Shown here piece by piece: positions 17,994 to 28,924 of a stretch of 64,000 nucleotides of DNA (position 1 is its first letter; each line of letters starts with the position of its first letter). Origin of the DNA: JAKZRT01 sp965247915 (GTDB lineage: Bacteria; Pseudomonadota; Alphaproteobacteria; Rhodobacterales; Rhodobacteraceae); assembly GCA_965247915.1 (NCBI GenBank), contig OZ252048.1:868001-932000 (forward strand). The letters are read 5' to 3'. The notes beneath the pieces were generated by a model. It had not been told where the DNA came from and did no database searches. It worked only from the letters and a program-made list of their open reading frames with translations. Made by a program: the position numbers and the translations under genes.

Positions 17994-19583
17994 TCAGTCT
18001 TTGGAGACGCTCCAGTACTCATTCAGCGGCGGCGCACTGTTGACCACAAGGCCCTTAACGTTGGAGCGCGCGAACACGATCAGCTTGGGGCTGAACAAAT
18101 AGGCGCCCGGCACCCTTTCGACGATCTTGTGCTGGATTTGACCATAAAGCGCCTTGCGCTTCTCCAAATCGGCCTCGCCTTGCGCTTCAATGATCAACGA
18201 ATCCAGTTCTTCGTCCTCGGGCATCCGGAATGTCATTGCGGAGTCCTTCAGCGAGGACAGATAGCCGAGTGTGATATGCGCGTCCGGATCGTTGTACCAA
18301 GGCTGCCGGCCATCCAGCGCCATTTCGAAGTCGCCCGAGGTGTGCAGCTCCCGATATGAGGGGAACTCGGTCTGCGCGATCTCGACGTTCACGCCAATAT
18401 CGGCAAGGTTCGCCTGAACGAATGTCGCCACCGCGCCCCACAGCGAACCCTGAAAACTGTAGAGTTTGACAGATAGGTCCGCAGCGTCGACCCCAGCCTC
18501 GGCCAGCAGCGCCTTGGCCTTTTCCGGATCATAGGTCGGTGCCAGATCCTTAATCGCTGGATCGAACGCCCAGGAGTTGGTGGTCAACGGCCCATAGATC
18601 CGCTCGGCCGTGCCGCCGAACACACCTTCCAGCAGCCCTTCATAGTCGATGGCATGCACGATCGCCCGCCGGACCTGCACGTCGTTGAACGGGCTATCAG
18701 GGTTGGAGTTGTTAAATTCAAGCTGCCGTATGATCTGAGACGCGCTTTCCAGGATCTGGATATCGGGATTTTGCGAGAAGGCCGCGATTTCTTCCGTCGC
18801 AGGCGATGAAAGCTGGCCCGATTGTTGGATCATATCGATCCCGCCATTCTCAAGCTCCAGCCGCCTGGTGGAGGCTTCGGGGATGATGCGGTAGATCAGG
18901 CGGCTCATCTTAGGCGCGCCACGAAAGTAGTCGGGGTTGGCGTCCAGCACTACGCGGGTATCAGCGGTGTAATTGCGCAGAACGAAGGGGCCAGTGCCTA
19001 CGGGTGCATCGGCAAAGCCCTCGCCCAGCATCTCAACGGCGGTGGGGCTGACGATCGCAGCCTGTGGTTGCGCGAGGATCGACAGGAACGCCGGATAGGG
19101 GCGCGACAAGGTGAAGACGGCCTCGGTGTCGGACGGGGTCTCGATGCTTTCGATCAGGCCCAGCGTCGCCTGGACGTAGGAGTTCATCTCGATGGTCCGC
19201 TCCAGCGAAAACTTGACCGCCGCAGCATTGAATGGTGTGCCATCTGTAAAGCTGACGTCATCGCGCAGGTTGAAGGTAAAAGTCTTACCGTCTTCGGAGA
19301 TCGACCAGTCGGTCGCCAGCCGACCTTCGAGCGCATCGAAATTCGGCGGCGTCCAGGCGACCAATGTGTCGAACATGTTCAGAATAATCTCGGACCCGAT
19401 GGGTTCCGCTCGGTTGATACCTGGCTCCAGCCCGGCCGGATCAGACGGCACTGCGATCACCAGCGTTGTCGCCTCCTGCGCCGTCAAACGCGTTGCGGAC
19501 AGACCAAGCGCGCCCATTGCGAGCGCCCCCGTCGCCATGAAAGCCGCCATGAGGCGAGCCAACTGTCTGCGGTTGTAGGTCAT
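17994..19583 (-). CDS. ABC transporter periplasmic binding protein, family 5
   Basis: 529 residues. Start chosen at 19583, second of two adjacent ATGs, because GAGGAG is six bases upstream. Twin-Arg-free signal peptide (NRRQLARLMAAFMATGALAMGALGLSATRLTAQEA) with cleavage after TAQ or AQE region. The SBP_bac_5 pattern is clear: VPSDPAGLEPGINR, LRDDVSFTDGTPFNAAAVKFSLERT, APVGTGPFVLRNY, VRRAIVHAIDYEGLLEGVFGG. This class binds di/oligopeptides, glutathione, nickel complexes or similar. First gene of the leftward transporter block, about 165 bp after the sulfurtransferase gene. Confidence 0.9.
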   Translation of the reverse strand: MTYNRRQLARLMAAFMATGALAMGALGLSATRLTAQEATTLVIAVPSDPAGLEPGINRAEPIGSEIILNMFDTLVAWTPPNFDALEGRLATDWSISEDGKTFTFNLRDDVSFTDGTPFNAAAVKFSLERTIEMNSYVQATLGLIESIETPSDTEAVFTLSRPYPAFLSILAQPQAAIVSPTAVEMLGEGFADAPVGTGPFVLRNYTADTRVVLDANPDYFRGAPKMSRLIYRIIPEASTRRLELENGGIDMIQQSGQLSSPATEEIAAFSQNPDIQILESASQIIRQLEFNNSNPDSPFNDVQVRRAIVHAIDYEGLLEGVFGGTAERIYGPLTTNSWAFDPAIKDLAPTYDPEKAKALLAEAGVDAADLSVKLYSFQGSLWGAVATFVQANLADIGVNVEIAQTEFPSYRELHTSGDFEMALDGRQPWYNDPDAHITLGYLSSLKDSAMTFRMPEDEELDSLIIEAQGEADLEKRKALYGQIQHKIVERVPGAYLFSPKLIVFARSNVKGLVVNSAPPLNEYWSVSKD

Positions 19584-19747
19584 CATAGTCTCCTCTGTTG
19601 TCCGAAAACGTGTCGAGTTGATCACAAATTGATATATCTGGAAAGATCTATTTGAGCACAGCATCTTCGATCAGGTGACCCGTGATCCGAACCGCAATCG
19701 TCCAGGAATGAGGCACCCCGAGGGGCGGGGCACGCAAAGACCAGCCG

Positions 19748-20608
19748 CTAGGGGAAAGGCCCTCGCTTGACCGGGCGCGAAGGATCGGCCACCCATTGCG
19801 ACCAAGATCCGGGATATAATGCGGCATCAATTCCGATGGCTGCCAGCGCCAGAACCGTGTGCGCCGCCGACATCCCAGCGCCGCAATATACCCCCACCAC
19901 TGATCCGGGTGTCGCGCCGATGCCACGGTACATCTCGATCAGCGTATCGTTGTCAGCAAACGGTCCAGAGTCGGTGAGGTTGTCCAGCGTCGGCACGCTG
20001 ATCGCGCCAGGGATGTGGCCACGTGTGGGATCGCCGCCCTGTTCAGGGCCGCCGATATAGTTGGGGCGGATGCGTGCATCGAGCAGGACGCCCTTTTCAG
20101 CAATCCCGCGCGCTTTGTCAGCCCCGAACTCCCGCATATGGCCAGATGTCAGGTCTATGTCGGTTTTTGCAGGGACTCTTGGGGTATCTACGACGGGAAG
20201 TCCTGCGGCGATCCAGGCGGGAAGCCCGCCATCCAGCACCCGTACGTCGGCAAGGCCAGCCCACCGGAGAACCCACCACCCGCGCGCCGCAGTCATCGCG
20301 CGGTCGTTGTCGTACAGTACGATGGTCCTGCCGTGGGTCAACCCCCAACAACGCGCCGACCCCTGCAGGTCGCCAATCTCCGGCAACGGTCGTTGCCCGC
20401 TTTCCTGCGTCTCCGGCGCGGCGAATTCGGAATAGACTTCCACGTCGACGGCACCCGGGATCCACTGCCCGGTTCGCGAGTCCGCGCCGGTGTAGGGGTT
20501 GATGGATTGTACCGCAAGAATCCGCGGCGGCGCGGTGCCCTTTATCATCCCGGCCAGCTGCTCGGGCGTCAGGAGAACGGCGCTCCGGGTGCGCGCGTCG
20601 GTTTGCAT
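19748..20608 (-). CDS. Sulfurtransferase, 3-mercaptopyruvate/thiosulfate type
   Basis: 286 residues from ATG 20608, which has AGAGGTG just upstream; an earlier ATG at 20656 lacks one. Two rhodanese domains; the second carries the active cysteine loop CGAGMSA (Cys242), of the CG(S/A)G(V/M)(T/S)A type found in 3-mercaptopyruvate sulfurtransferases. The first domain has no active cysteine (LYDNDRAM). It would move sulfane sulfur from mercaptopyruvate to a thiol acceptor. First leftward gene next to the divergent spacer, so it probably shares regulation with both arms and pairs functionally with the C-S lyase at 25683. Confidence 0.8.
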   Translation of the reverse strand: MQTDARTRSAVLLTPEQLAGMIKGTAPPRILAVQSINPYTGADSRTGQWIPGAVDVEVYSEFAAPETQESGQRPLPEIGDLQGSARCWGLTHGRTIVLYDNDRAMTAARGWWVLRWAGLADVRVLDGGLPAWIAAGLPVVDTPRVPAKTDIDLTSGHMREFGADKARGIAEKGVLLDARIRPNYIGGPEQGGDPTRGHIPGAISVPTLDNLTDSGPFADNDTLIEMYRGIGATPGSVVGVYCGAGMSAAHTVLALAAIGIDAALYPGSWSQWVADPSRPVKRGPFP

Positions 20609-20725
20609 CGAACACCTCTTTAGTTGATATATTCCATGATACTTTCCAATTGACATTCACTGTCTCCGTCGCCGACACATATGGCAATCCCGAAACCCGC
20701 CCTCCTTTCAACTTCGGACGCCTGA
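20609..20725. promoter_or_regulatory. Divergent promoter region of the transporter/hydantoinase locus
   Basis: 117 bp between oppositely transcribed genes, the only gap that can hold promoters for both arms. AT-rich patches (TTGATATATTCC; CAATTGACATTCA) are visible. I could not fix convincing -35/-10 pairs. No operator palindrome was recognised and no regulator gene lies in the locus. Confidence 0.5.
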
Positions 20726-22516
<1,791 letters not shown>

Positions 22517-22523
22517 GGAACTG

Positions 22524-23189
22524 ATGTCCGAAATCCTCGTCCTCAATCCCAACAGCTCTGCCGCGATGACAGAGGCGATTTGCAACGGGCTCGCGCCACT
22601 TAAGGCGGCAACGGCCCACCGCATCGCCTGCGACCGGATCGAGGCGTCACCCGAGGGCATCGAGAGCGATGCGGATGTGGCCTTCGTCGCGCCGCTTGTC
22701 GCCGAACGCGCGGCGCGGACCGGCGCCGACGCGCTGGTTGTGGCATGCTTCTCGGACCCCGGGATAGAAGAGGCCCGCGCCGCCGCAGGTTGCATTCCTG
22801 TGATCGGCATCGCCGAAGCCGCCTACTACGCAGCGTTGCAGCTTGCTCCCCGGTTCGGCGTGGTCTCACTTGCGATGCCTTCGGTCGTCCGCCACGCCGC
22901 CCATATCGACCGACTGGGCCTGACGGCGCGACTTGCCGGTGACCGCGAGGTGGCGATGGGGGTAGCCGAGGCGAGCAATCCCGAGCGTGCCATCAAAGCG
23001 GTGGTCGCCGCCGGGCGCCGGCTGCGCGATATCGACGGCGCCGGAGCCATCATTCTGGGTTGCGCCGGCATGGGCGTGCACCGCGCCCGGCTTCAGAAAG
23101 AGTTGGGTCTGCCAGTCATCGACCCGGTTCAGGCCGCCGTGGCGGCAGCCATCACCGCGTTGGATCTAAGTTACAAGGAATACACATGA
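22524..23189 (+). CDS. Hydantoin/aspartate-glutamate racemase family protein
   Basis: 221 residues. Start VLNPNSS and two cysteine loops characteristic of the Asp/Glu/hydantoin racemase superfamily: VVACFSDPG (about residue 75) and ILGCAGMG (about residue 180), the acid/base pair. LNPNSS closely resembles hydantoin racemases, which epimerise 5-substituted hydantoins. It overlaps the amidohydrolase gene by 4 bp (ATGA), so racemase and ring-opening enzyme are coupled. Cofactor-independent and cytosolic. Confidence 0.8.
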   Translation: MSEILVLNPNSSAAMTEAICNGLAPLKAATAHRIACDRIEASPEGIESDADVAFVAPLVAERAARTGADALVVACFSDPGIEEARAAAGCIPVIGIAEAAYYAALQLAPRFGVVSLAMPSVVRHAAHIDRLGLTARLAGDREVAMGVAEASNPERAIKAVVAAGRRLRDIDGAGAIILGCAGMGVHRARLQKELGLPVIDPVQAAVAAAITALDLSYKEYT

Positions 23190-24556
23190 CACAGGCCGAT
23201 CTGCTTCTGCGCGGCAATATTGTCACCCCCGAGGGCGGTCTGCCCGGCGGTTGGATCGCCGTTCGCGAGGGCCAGATACTGGCCGTGGGTGCAGCCATCG
23301 ATACCCCGCCAGCGGCGTTGCGCATCGACGATCGGGGAGACGCGCTGATCTTGCCTGGGATCGTCGACGGCCAGACCCACGCCACCAGCTACAAGGGCCT
23401 GCCCGGGATCGAGGATACAACGCGATCCGCCATCGCGGGCGGCGTGACGACGCTGGTAGACATGCCTTACGACAACCCGCTGCCGCTCGACCGGCCAGAG
23501 CGGCTCGCGGCGAAGGTGGCGGCCATCGAGCAATTCGCCCATGCCGATATGGCTTTGTACGCGACGGTCACGTCCGAAACCGGCACCGACAACGTCGACG
23601 CGTTGATCGCAGGCGGCGCCTGTGGCTTCAAGATCTCCTCGATCGAGAGTAATCCGACGCGGTTTCCGCGCATCGGTGCTGACTTGATGCACGACCTCAT
23701 GCGCGCCCTCGCGGAACCAGGTTTGCCCCTGGGCCTGCACAACGAGGATCAGGAGATCGTCCTGGACGGCATCGCAGCAGCGCGCGCCGCCGGGCGAGAC
23801 GGGATCGAGGCACACGCCACAGCCCGCCCCGAAGCCGCCGAACTGGCCGCCACCGCGCAGTTTCTGGCAATAGCACAGGCAACCGGCGCCCATGCGCATC
23901 CGGTGCATCTGACATCGGGCAACGGGTTCGCGATGGTCGACGCTTTCAGCCGCCTGGGTACCCGCGCTACCGGGGAAGCCTGCGTGCATTATCTTTGGCT
24001 CGACGCCGCGAAGGATGGCAAACGCCTTGGCGCGCGGATGAAAGTAAACCCGCCGATCCGGGTTGGCCAGGTAGAGGCGCTTTGGCAGGCCATCGCCGAG
24101 GGTCAGGTCGCGCTTACCTCGTCGGACCATTCCAGCTGGCCGCTCGACGGCAAGCTTACCCCTTCGATTTTTGAGGCAGGCGCGGGTGTGCCGGGCGTGG
24201 AAACGCTGCTGCCAGCCTTTTTCACTGCCGCCGAGAAACATAGCCCCGATGCCGCAACTTTGACCGCGCAGCAGCTATCCACCCGCCCCGCAAAGCTCTT
24301 CGGGCTCGCCGACAAGGGCGCCATCGCGCCCGGTCGCGCGGCCGATCTGGCTGTGCTGGAGCGGGGCAGCTTCGTCTGGGAGGAGGCCTGCGCCCACGAT
24401 GGGCTTTGCTGGTCGCCCTTCCAAGGCGAAACTTTCACCGTTCGTGTTGCCGCCACATACCTGCGCGGCGACCTGGCGTGGGACGGCACTGACATTCTCA
24501 ACACCCCCGGCAGCGGGCGCTTCGTGCGCCGCGGTGCCGTCGATTGGTTCAATTGA
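23186..24556 (+). CDS. Cyclic amidohydrolase (hydantoinase/allantoinase-like) with altered metal motif
   Basis: 456 residues from ATG 23186. TIM-barrel amidohydrolase of the dihydroorotase/hydantoinase branch: LILPGIVDGQTHA, GGVTTLVDMP, carbamylatable lysine in CGFKIS (Lys149), His185 (LHNED), His241 (HPVHLTS) and Asp314 (TSSDHSSW). In the usual D-x-H-x-H box the first histidine is Gln63 (D-G-Q-T-H), which should weaken or alter the alpha-metal site. It would open a hydantoin, dihydropyrimidine or related cyclic amide. Coupled to the racemase. The odd motif could mean a new substrate or a one-metal site. Confidence 0.8.
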   Translation: MTQADLLLRGNIVTPEGGLPGGWIAVREGQILAVGAAIDTPPAALRIDDRGDALILPGIVDGQTHATSYKGLPGIEDTTRSAIAGGVTTLVDMPYDNPLPLDRPERLAAKVAAIEQFAHADMALYATVTSETGTDNVDALIAGGACGFKISSIESNPTRFPRIGADLMHDLMRALAEPGLPLGLHNEDQEIVLDGIAAARAAGRDGIEAHATARPEAAELAATAQFLAIAQATGAHAHPVHLTSGNGFAMVDAFSRLGTRATGEACVHYLWLDAAKDGKRLGARMKVNPPIRVGQVEALWQAIAEGQVALTSSDHSSWPLDGKLTPSIFEAGAGVPGVETLLPAFFTAAEKHSPDAATLTAQQLSTRPAKLFGLADKGAIAPGRAADLAVLERGSFVWEEACAHDGLCWSPFQGETFTVRVAATYLRGDLAWDGTDILNTPGSGRFVRRGAVDWFN

Positions 24557-24577
24557 CGAAAGGTTCTTAAGATTGCT

Positions 24578-25171
24578 GTGCTGACCACCGACGCCAGCGG
24601 CGTCTTCCTTGTCTCTTGCACGCCGTTCCATCCGAACGGCGCGATTGACTTTGACAGCCTCGATCGGTTGACGGAATTCTACCTGGAGAAAGGAGCTACG
24701 AGCGCTGACCATCCTCGGGATGATGGGAGCGGCGCAAAAGCTGAGCCAGACCGAGGCGCGCGAGGTCGCCCGATGCGTGATCGCTCGTGCCGGGAAAACG
24801 CCTGTGGTGGTCGGCACCTCGGCCCCCGGGGCTGGCGGAGATTTCCGGATTGCCCCAGATCGTGATGGCGAAGCATGAGGACTGGCCGGGCCTTGCCAGG
24901 ATCACCACCCTGCGCAGGTCGGAAGCCAACAGCCGCCGCTGCGTGTCCATCCTGTGCGGCAACGGCGGCTTATTCCGGCCCGAAGAGGTCGCGCGCGGCA
25001 CCGATGGCGCTATGACGGGCTTCGCCTTTCCGCAGAAGCTGACGCAATTCGTCAACCTGGTGCAGGCCGGCAACCTCGAGCGCGCCGGGTGCCCAGGTGC
25101 AAGCCGAAACGGCCGGGGAAGTGGTCCGGCTTATCACCCGCCTCGAACGCCGATTGAAGGAGATCAACTGA
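24578..25171 (+). pseudogene. Dihydrodipicolinate-synthase-family gene, frameshifted and deleted
   Basis: The first 40 codons read GVFLVSCTPFHPNGAIDFDSLDRLTEFYLEKGA, a DapA/NAL-type start. The match then moves to another frame (LTILGMMGAAQKLSQTEAREVARCVIARAGKTPVVVG) and again to a third (GLPQIVMAKHEDWPGLARI; LCGNGGLFRPEEVARGTDGAMTGFAFP). The terminal codons RLERRLKEIN restore a normal end at 25171. The central catalytic part, including the Schiff-base lysine region, is missing. Intact relatives are pyruvate-dependent aldolases or lyases. The gene is dead but shows the pathway once had this step. Confidence 0.75.
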
Positions 25172-25683
25172 TGGATTTTGGCTTAACCGGAAAACGCGCA
25201 CTGGTGCTGGGCACCAGCGGCGGTCTTGGCGCGGGCTGTGCAACCCTGCTGGCAGAGGGAGGCGCGTCCGTGCCCGCGGTCTCCCGCTCCGGCATGGTGC
25301 CAAACGGTCGCGCTAGGGGTATCGAGGGGCGCGCCGTCGATCTGTCCGGCAAAGCCGTCTTCGCCACACTGGCCGAAAAGAGCCGCGCCGCCATGCTACA
25401 GATCCTCGTCAACAATAGCGGTGGTCCCGCGCCTGGACCGGCACGCGGCCAAAGCGCGGCGGCGTGGCGTGGCGCTTTCGACGCGATGGCCACGCCGGAT
25501 TTCGCCCTGACCGGTGCGGCGCTGGAGGGGATGACGGCGCGGAAATGGGGCCGCCTCGCGCGTCGCCATCCCCGCGGGCCGCTATGGCACCCTCGTCGAA
25601 TTCCCGGCAGCTGTCGTCTTTCTTTGCGCCGAACAGACCGGCAATATCACCGGCTCGACGGTGCCATGATCCGGAGCCTGTGA
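25171..25683 (+). pseudogene. Short-chain dehydrogenase, internally deleted
   Basis: Begins MDFGLTGKRALVLGTSGGLG, a classic SDR Rossmann start, and keeps LVNNSGGP. After GMTARKWGR the next 80 or so residues, including the YxxxK active site, are absent. The C-terminal piece (IPAGRYGTLVEFPAAVVFLCAEQTGNITGST) appears in another frame. Loss is therefore a deletion plus frameshift. Start overlaps the previous stop by one base, and the stop overlaps the next start, so it was part of the same operon. Confidence 0.75.
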
Positions 25684-26849
25684 TGGCTGAATTCGCCGCA
25701 CCGCCGCGCCGGGGTACCGAGAGCAACAAGTGGAGGCGGTACGCTGAGGACGTCATCCCGTTGTGGTTGGCCGACATGGACTATCGCACCGAACCGGCGA
25801 TCATCGAAGCGGTGCGCAAACGCCTGGAACATCCGGTGCTGGGCTATGGCTCTGCCACCGACGGGATGCGGTCGAGGCTGGTGGAGGCGATGCGGCGCGA
25901 CCACAACTGGCAGATCGAACCCGACTGGCTGATCTTTCTGCCCGGCGTCGAGCCGGGGGTTAGTTTGGCGTTGCACGCCTTCACCGCGCCGGGGCAGACT
26001 CTGCTGCAGGAGGTGCCGGTCTACAAGCCGCTGCGTATCTGCGCGGAGCATTGGGGTCTGACACATGGCGCCGTGCCTCAGATCATCCGTGGTGGTCGCT
26101 GGGAATCCGATGCAGAGGCGCTGGAAAAGGTCGCCTGCGAAGCGTCGGTTCACATCCTTTGCAACCCGCAGAACCCGACCGGGCGTGTCTATACCCGCGC
26201 GGAGCTGGAAGCCCGCGCTGCGCTGTGCCTGCGCGAGGATCTGATCCTCATTTCCGACGAGATCCACTGTGGCCTCACGCTGGATGACCGCGCGCATATT
26301 CCCATCGCCGCGCTATCGTCCGAGATCGCTGCGCGGTCGGTGACGCTTATGGCCGCCAGCAAAACGTGGAACATCGCCGGGTTGAAAGCGGCCTTCTCCA
26401 TCGTGCCAGATGTTGCAATGCGCGACAGGATGATGGCAGCTAGGCTGGGCATGGTCGACAGCGTGAACATCCTGGGCCTGGTGGCGATGGACGCGGCGTA
26501 TAGCTGCGTGGACTGGCGCGATGCGGTGCGAATACAGATCGCCGACATGCGCGATTTGCTGATCGATGAACTGGCGCGAAAGATCCCGCAGGCCAGGATG
26601 ATCCCGGCAGAGGGCAGTTTTCTGGCGTGGATCGACTTTAGCAACTGTGAACTGCCCGCCCACGCTGCTGCCTTCTTTCTGGAGCACGCCCGTGTAGCTC
26701 TCAGTTGTGGGACGGAGTTTGACGAAGGGCTCGGAACTCACGCGAGATTGAATTACGGTTGCGCGAGGCAGACGCTTGCGGAAGCCTTGGATCGCATGGC
26801 AGGGGCGGTCGAGCGGATTAAACAGGGCGGCAAAGCCCACGCACGGTGA
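25683..26849 (+). CDS. PatB/MalY-type cysteine-S-conjugate beta-lyase
   Basis: 388 residues. Fold-type I PLP enzyme: VIPLWLADMDYRT at the N-terminus is a PatB/MalY hallmark; NPQNPTGR, SDEIHCGL and PLP lysine Lys227 in AASKTWN follow; GSFLAWIDF near the C-terminus. It cleaves C-S bonds of cystathionine, cysteine or S-conjugates to a thiol, pyruvate and ammonia. Start at ATG 25683 overlaps the SDR stop (TGATG). The frame is intact although its two upstream neighbours are broken. Last recognisable gene of the rightward arm before an IS256 scrap. Confidence 0.88.
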   Translation: MAEFAAPPRRGTESNKWRRYAEDVIPLWLADMDYRTEPAIIEAVRKRLEHPVLGYGSATDGMRSRLVEAMRRDHNWQIEPDWLIFLPGVEPGVSLALHAFTAPGQTLLQEVPVYKPLRICAEHWGLTHGAVPQIIRGGRWESDAEALEKVACEASVHILCNPQNPTGRVYTRAELEARAALCLREDLILISDEIHCGLTLDDRAHIPIAALSSEIAARSVTLMAASKTWNIAGLKAAFSIVPDVAMRDRMMAARLGMVDSVNILGLVAMDAAYSCVDWRDAVRIQIADMRDLLIDELARKIPQARMIPAEGSFLAWIDFSNCELPAHAAAFFLEHARVALSCGTEFDEGLGTHARLNYGCARQTLAEALDRMAGAVERIKQGGKAHAR

Positions 26850-26859
26850 GGATCATTGG

Positions 26860-26943
26860 ATGGAAAAGGTGGCACAATTGGCCAAGTCACGCGGAAAAGC
26901 CGGCCGGTCCAAGGCGGAATCCCTGACCGACGGGAGTATCTGA
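26860..26943 (+). other. Possible 5' stub of a lost operon gene
   Basis: A 27-codon frame (MEKVAQLAKSRGKAGRSKAE...) begins 11 bp after the C-S lyase gene and ends at the edge of the IS256 remnant. It could be the start of a truncated gene or chance. Not recognised. Confidence 0.2.
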
Positions 26944-27316
26944 AACTCTGTGTATGGCGCTCAGCCCATGCAGTTAAAACGGGTCATTTGTTGAACCGTT
27001 CTGGGTAGAGAATAGCGAACTGGTTTCGGGCGGCAACCCATTCTCTGACGCAGCGACCCGCCTTTTCGAAATTGCGGATGGCCAGATAGATCAGCTTGGT
27101 GGCGGCGGCATCGGTTGGAAAGCTGCCACGGGTTTTGGTGGTTTTCCGGATCACCCGGTTCAGGCTTTCGATGGCGTTGGTGGTGTAGATGATCTTGCGC
27201 ACCGCTGGCGGGAAGGCAAAGAACGGGATGACCTCCTGCCATGCTCGCCGCACATCCCGCGCCCGACCGGAATTGCCGCCGGTGACACGGGCCTCATCGG
27301 TCCCGGCGCTGCGCAT
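26944..27316 (-). pseudogene. IS256-family transposase C-terminal fragment
   Basis: Minus-strand frame ending at 26984 encodes TTNAIESLNRVIRKTTKTRG, YLAIRNFEKAGRCVREW and FAILYPERFNK, the end of a mutator-type (IS256) transposase. The upstream part is cut off at the left end of the complete IS21 element (27317). It lies just after the C-S lyase gene and probably removed the end of that operon. Confidence 0.8.
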
Positions 27317-27424
27317 TGTGAATCCCGGAGACAAAATACCCACAGAAACGGTCGGATGATCTGACCGTCGCGGAGCAAAATTCCGCACCTTGAAGCCTGA
27401 AGCAAACGAGCTGAGGGCGGGGAG

Positions 27425-28924
27425 ATGTATTCTGTGGAACTGTATAGTCGGGTACGCCGTGCGTGCCATGTGGATGGGATGAGCAAGAGTGCGGCGGCCC
27501 GACATTTTGGGATTGACCGCAAGACTGTGTCAAAAATTCTGAAGCATGCGGTGCCACCGGGGTATCACAGGAATGGGCCACCAGCCCGTCCAAAGCTTGA
27601 CCCGTTCATTCCGCTCATCAACCAGATATTGGAAGAGGATAAGTCGCGGCTCAAGAAGCAGCGGCACACAGCGAGGCGGATATATGAGCGTCTGCGTGAT
27701 GAACATGGCTTCACCGGCGGGATCACGATTGTGACCGACTATGTTCGCGAGAAGAAGCGCCGGACTCGGGAAGTGTTCGTGCCGCTGAGCCACGCACCGG
27801 GCCACGCACAGGTGGACTTTGGTGAGGCGCTTGGCGAGATTGGCGGGGTTGTGCGCAAGCTGCACTACTTTGCAATGGCGCTGCCGCACTCGGACGCGTT
27901 CTTCATCAAAGCCTATCCGGCGGAGACAACCGAGGCCTTTTGTGATGGCCATGTCTCCGCCTTTGCGTTCTTCGGAGGCGTGCCGCTGTCAGGGCTCTAC
28001 GACAACACCACGATCGCGGTGGCACGGATTCTCGGGGACGGAACCCGGCAACGCACCAGAACTTTCCCGGAGTTGCAGTCGCATTACCTGTTCGAAGACA
28101 GGTTCGGCCGTCCTGGCAAGGGGAATGACAAGGGTAGTGTCGAAGGCACAATCGGTTATGGTCGGCGGAACTTCCTGGTGCCGATGCCGCGCTTCGACAG
28201 TTTCGATGATCTGAACGCCCGGCTGGAGGAGCAATGCCTCAAACGGCAGGATGAGGTTCTGCGGGGTCATTCCGAGACTATCGGCGAGCGGCTGATGCGT
28301 GATCTTGATGCGCTGATGACACTACCCCTGACGCCCTATGACGCCTGCGAGAAGGTCAGCACCCGGGCGACGTCGATCTCGATGGTCCGCTATCGCAACA
28401 ACGACTATTCCGTGCCGGTCGCATACGCCCATCACGAGGTCCAGGTTCGCGGCTATGTCCACGAGGTCATCATCGGCTGCGGCACGGAAATCATCGCCTG
28501 CCACAAGCGGTCCTACGAAAAAGCGGACATGGTCTTCGATCCGATGCACTTCCTGCCGCTGCTGGAACAGAAGGTCGGCGCGCTGGACCAGGCGGCTCCG
28601 TTGCAGGGCTGGGACCTGCCCGGGGGGTTCGCCACCCTGCACCGGCTGCTGGAAGCGCGGATGGGAAAGAAGGGCAAGCGCGAATACGTGCAGGTCCTGC
28701 GGCTGCTGGAGACCTTCGGGATGGGCCATGTTCACGGCGCCATCAGGCAGTCGCTGGAACTTGGGGCCATCGGCTACGATGCGGTGAAGCATCTCGTCCT
28801 CTGCCGGATCGGGAGGCGCCCGCCACGGCTCGATCTGGAGATCTACCCGTACCTTCCAAGGGCGCAGGTCGAGACAACAGATCCTGCCAGTTACATGAGC
28901 CTGATGGCGCAGGCGCCGGCATGA
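27425..28924 (+). CDS. istA: IS21-family transposase IstA
   Basis: 499 residues, full length. N-terminal HTH (MSKSAAARHFGIDRKTVSKIL), rve-type DDE core (HAQVDFGEALGE; LSGLYDNTTIAVARIL; GNDKGSVEGTIGYGRRNFLVP) and C-terminal beta-barrel-like end. Works with IstB to move the element. The stop overlaps the istB start. Confidence 0.92.
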   Translation: MYSVELYSRVRRACHVDGMSKSAAARHFGIDRKTVSKILKHAVPPGYHRNGPPARPKLDPFIPLINQILEEDKSRLKKQRHTARRIYERLRDEHGFTGGITIVTDYVREKKRRTREVFVPLSHAPGHAQVDFGEALGEIGGVVRKLHYFAMALPHSDAFFIKAYPAETTEAFCDGHVSAFAFFGGVPLSGLYDNTTIAVARILGDGTRQRTRTFPELQSHYLFEDRFGRPGKGNDKGSVEGTIGYGRRNFLVPMPRFDSFDDLNARLEEQCLKRQDEVLRGHSETIGERLMRDLDALMTLPLTPYDACEKVSTRATSISMVRYRNNDYSVPVAYAHHEVQVRGYVHEVIIGCGTEIIACHKRSYEKADMVFDPMHFLPLLEQKVGALDQAAPLQGWDLPGGFATLHRLLEARMGKKGKREYVQVLRLLETFGMGHVHGAIRQSLELGAIGYDAVKHLVLCRIGRRPPRLDLEIYPYLPRAQVETTDPASYMSLMAQAPA

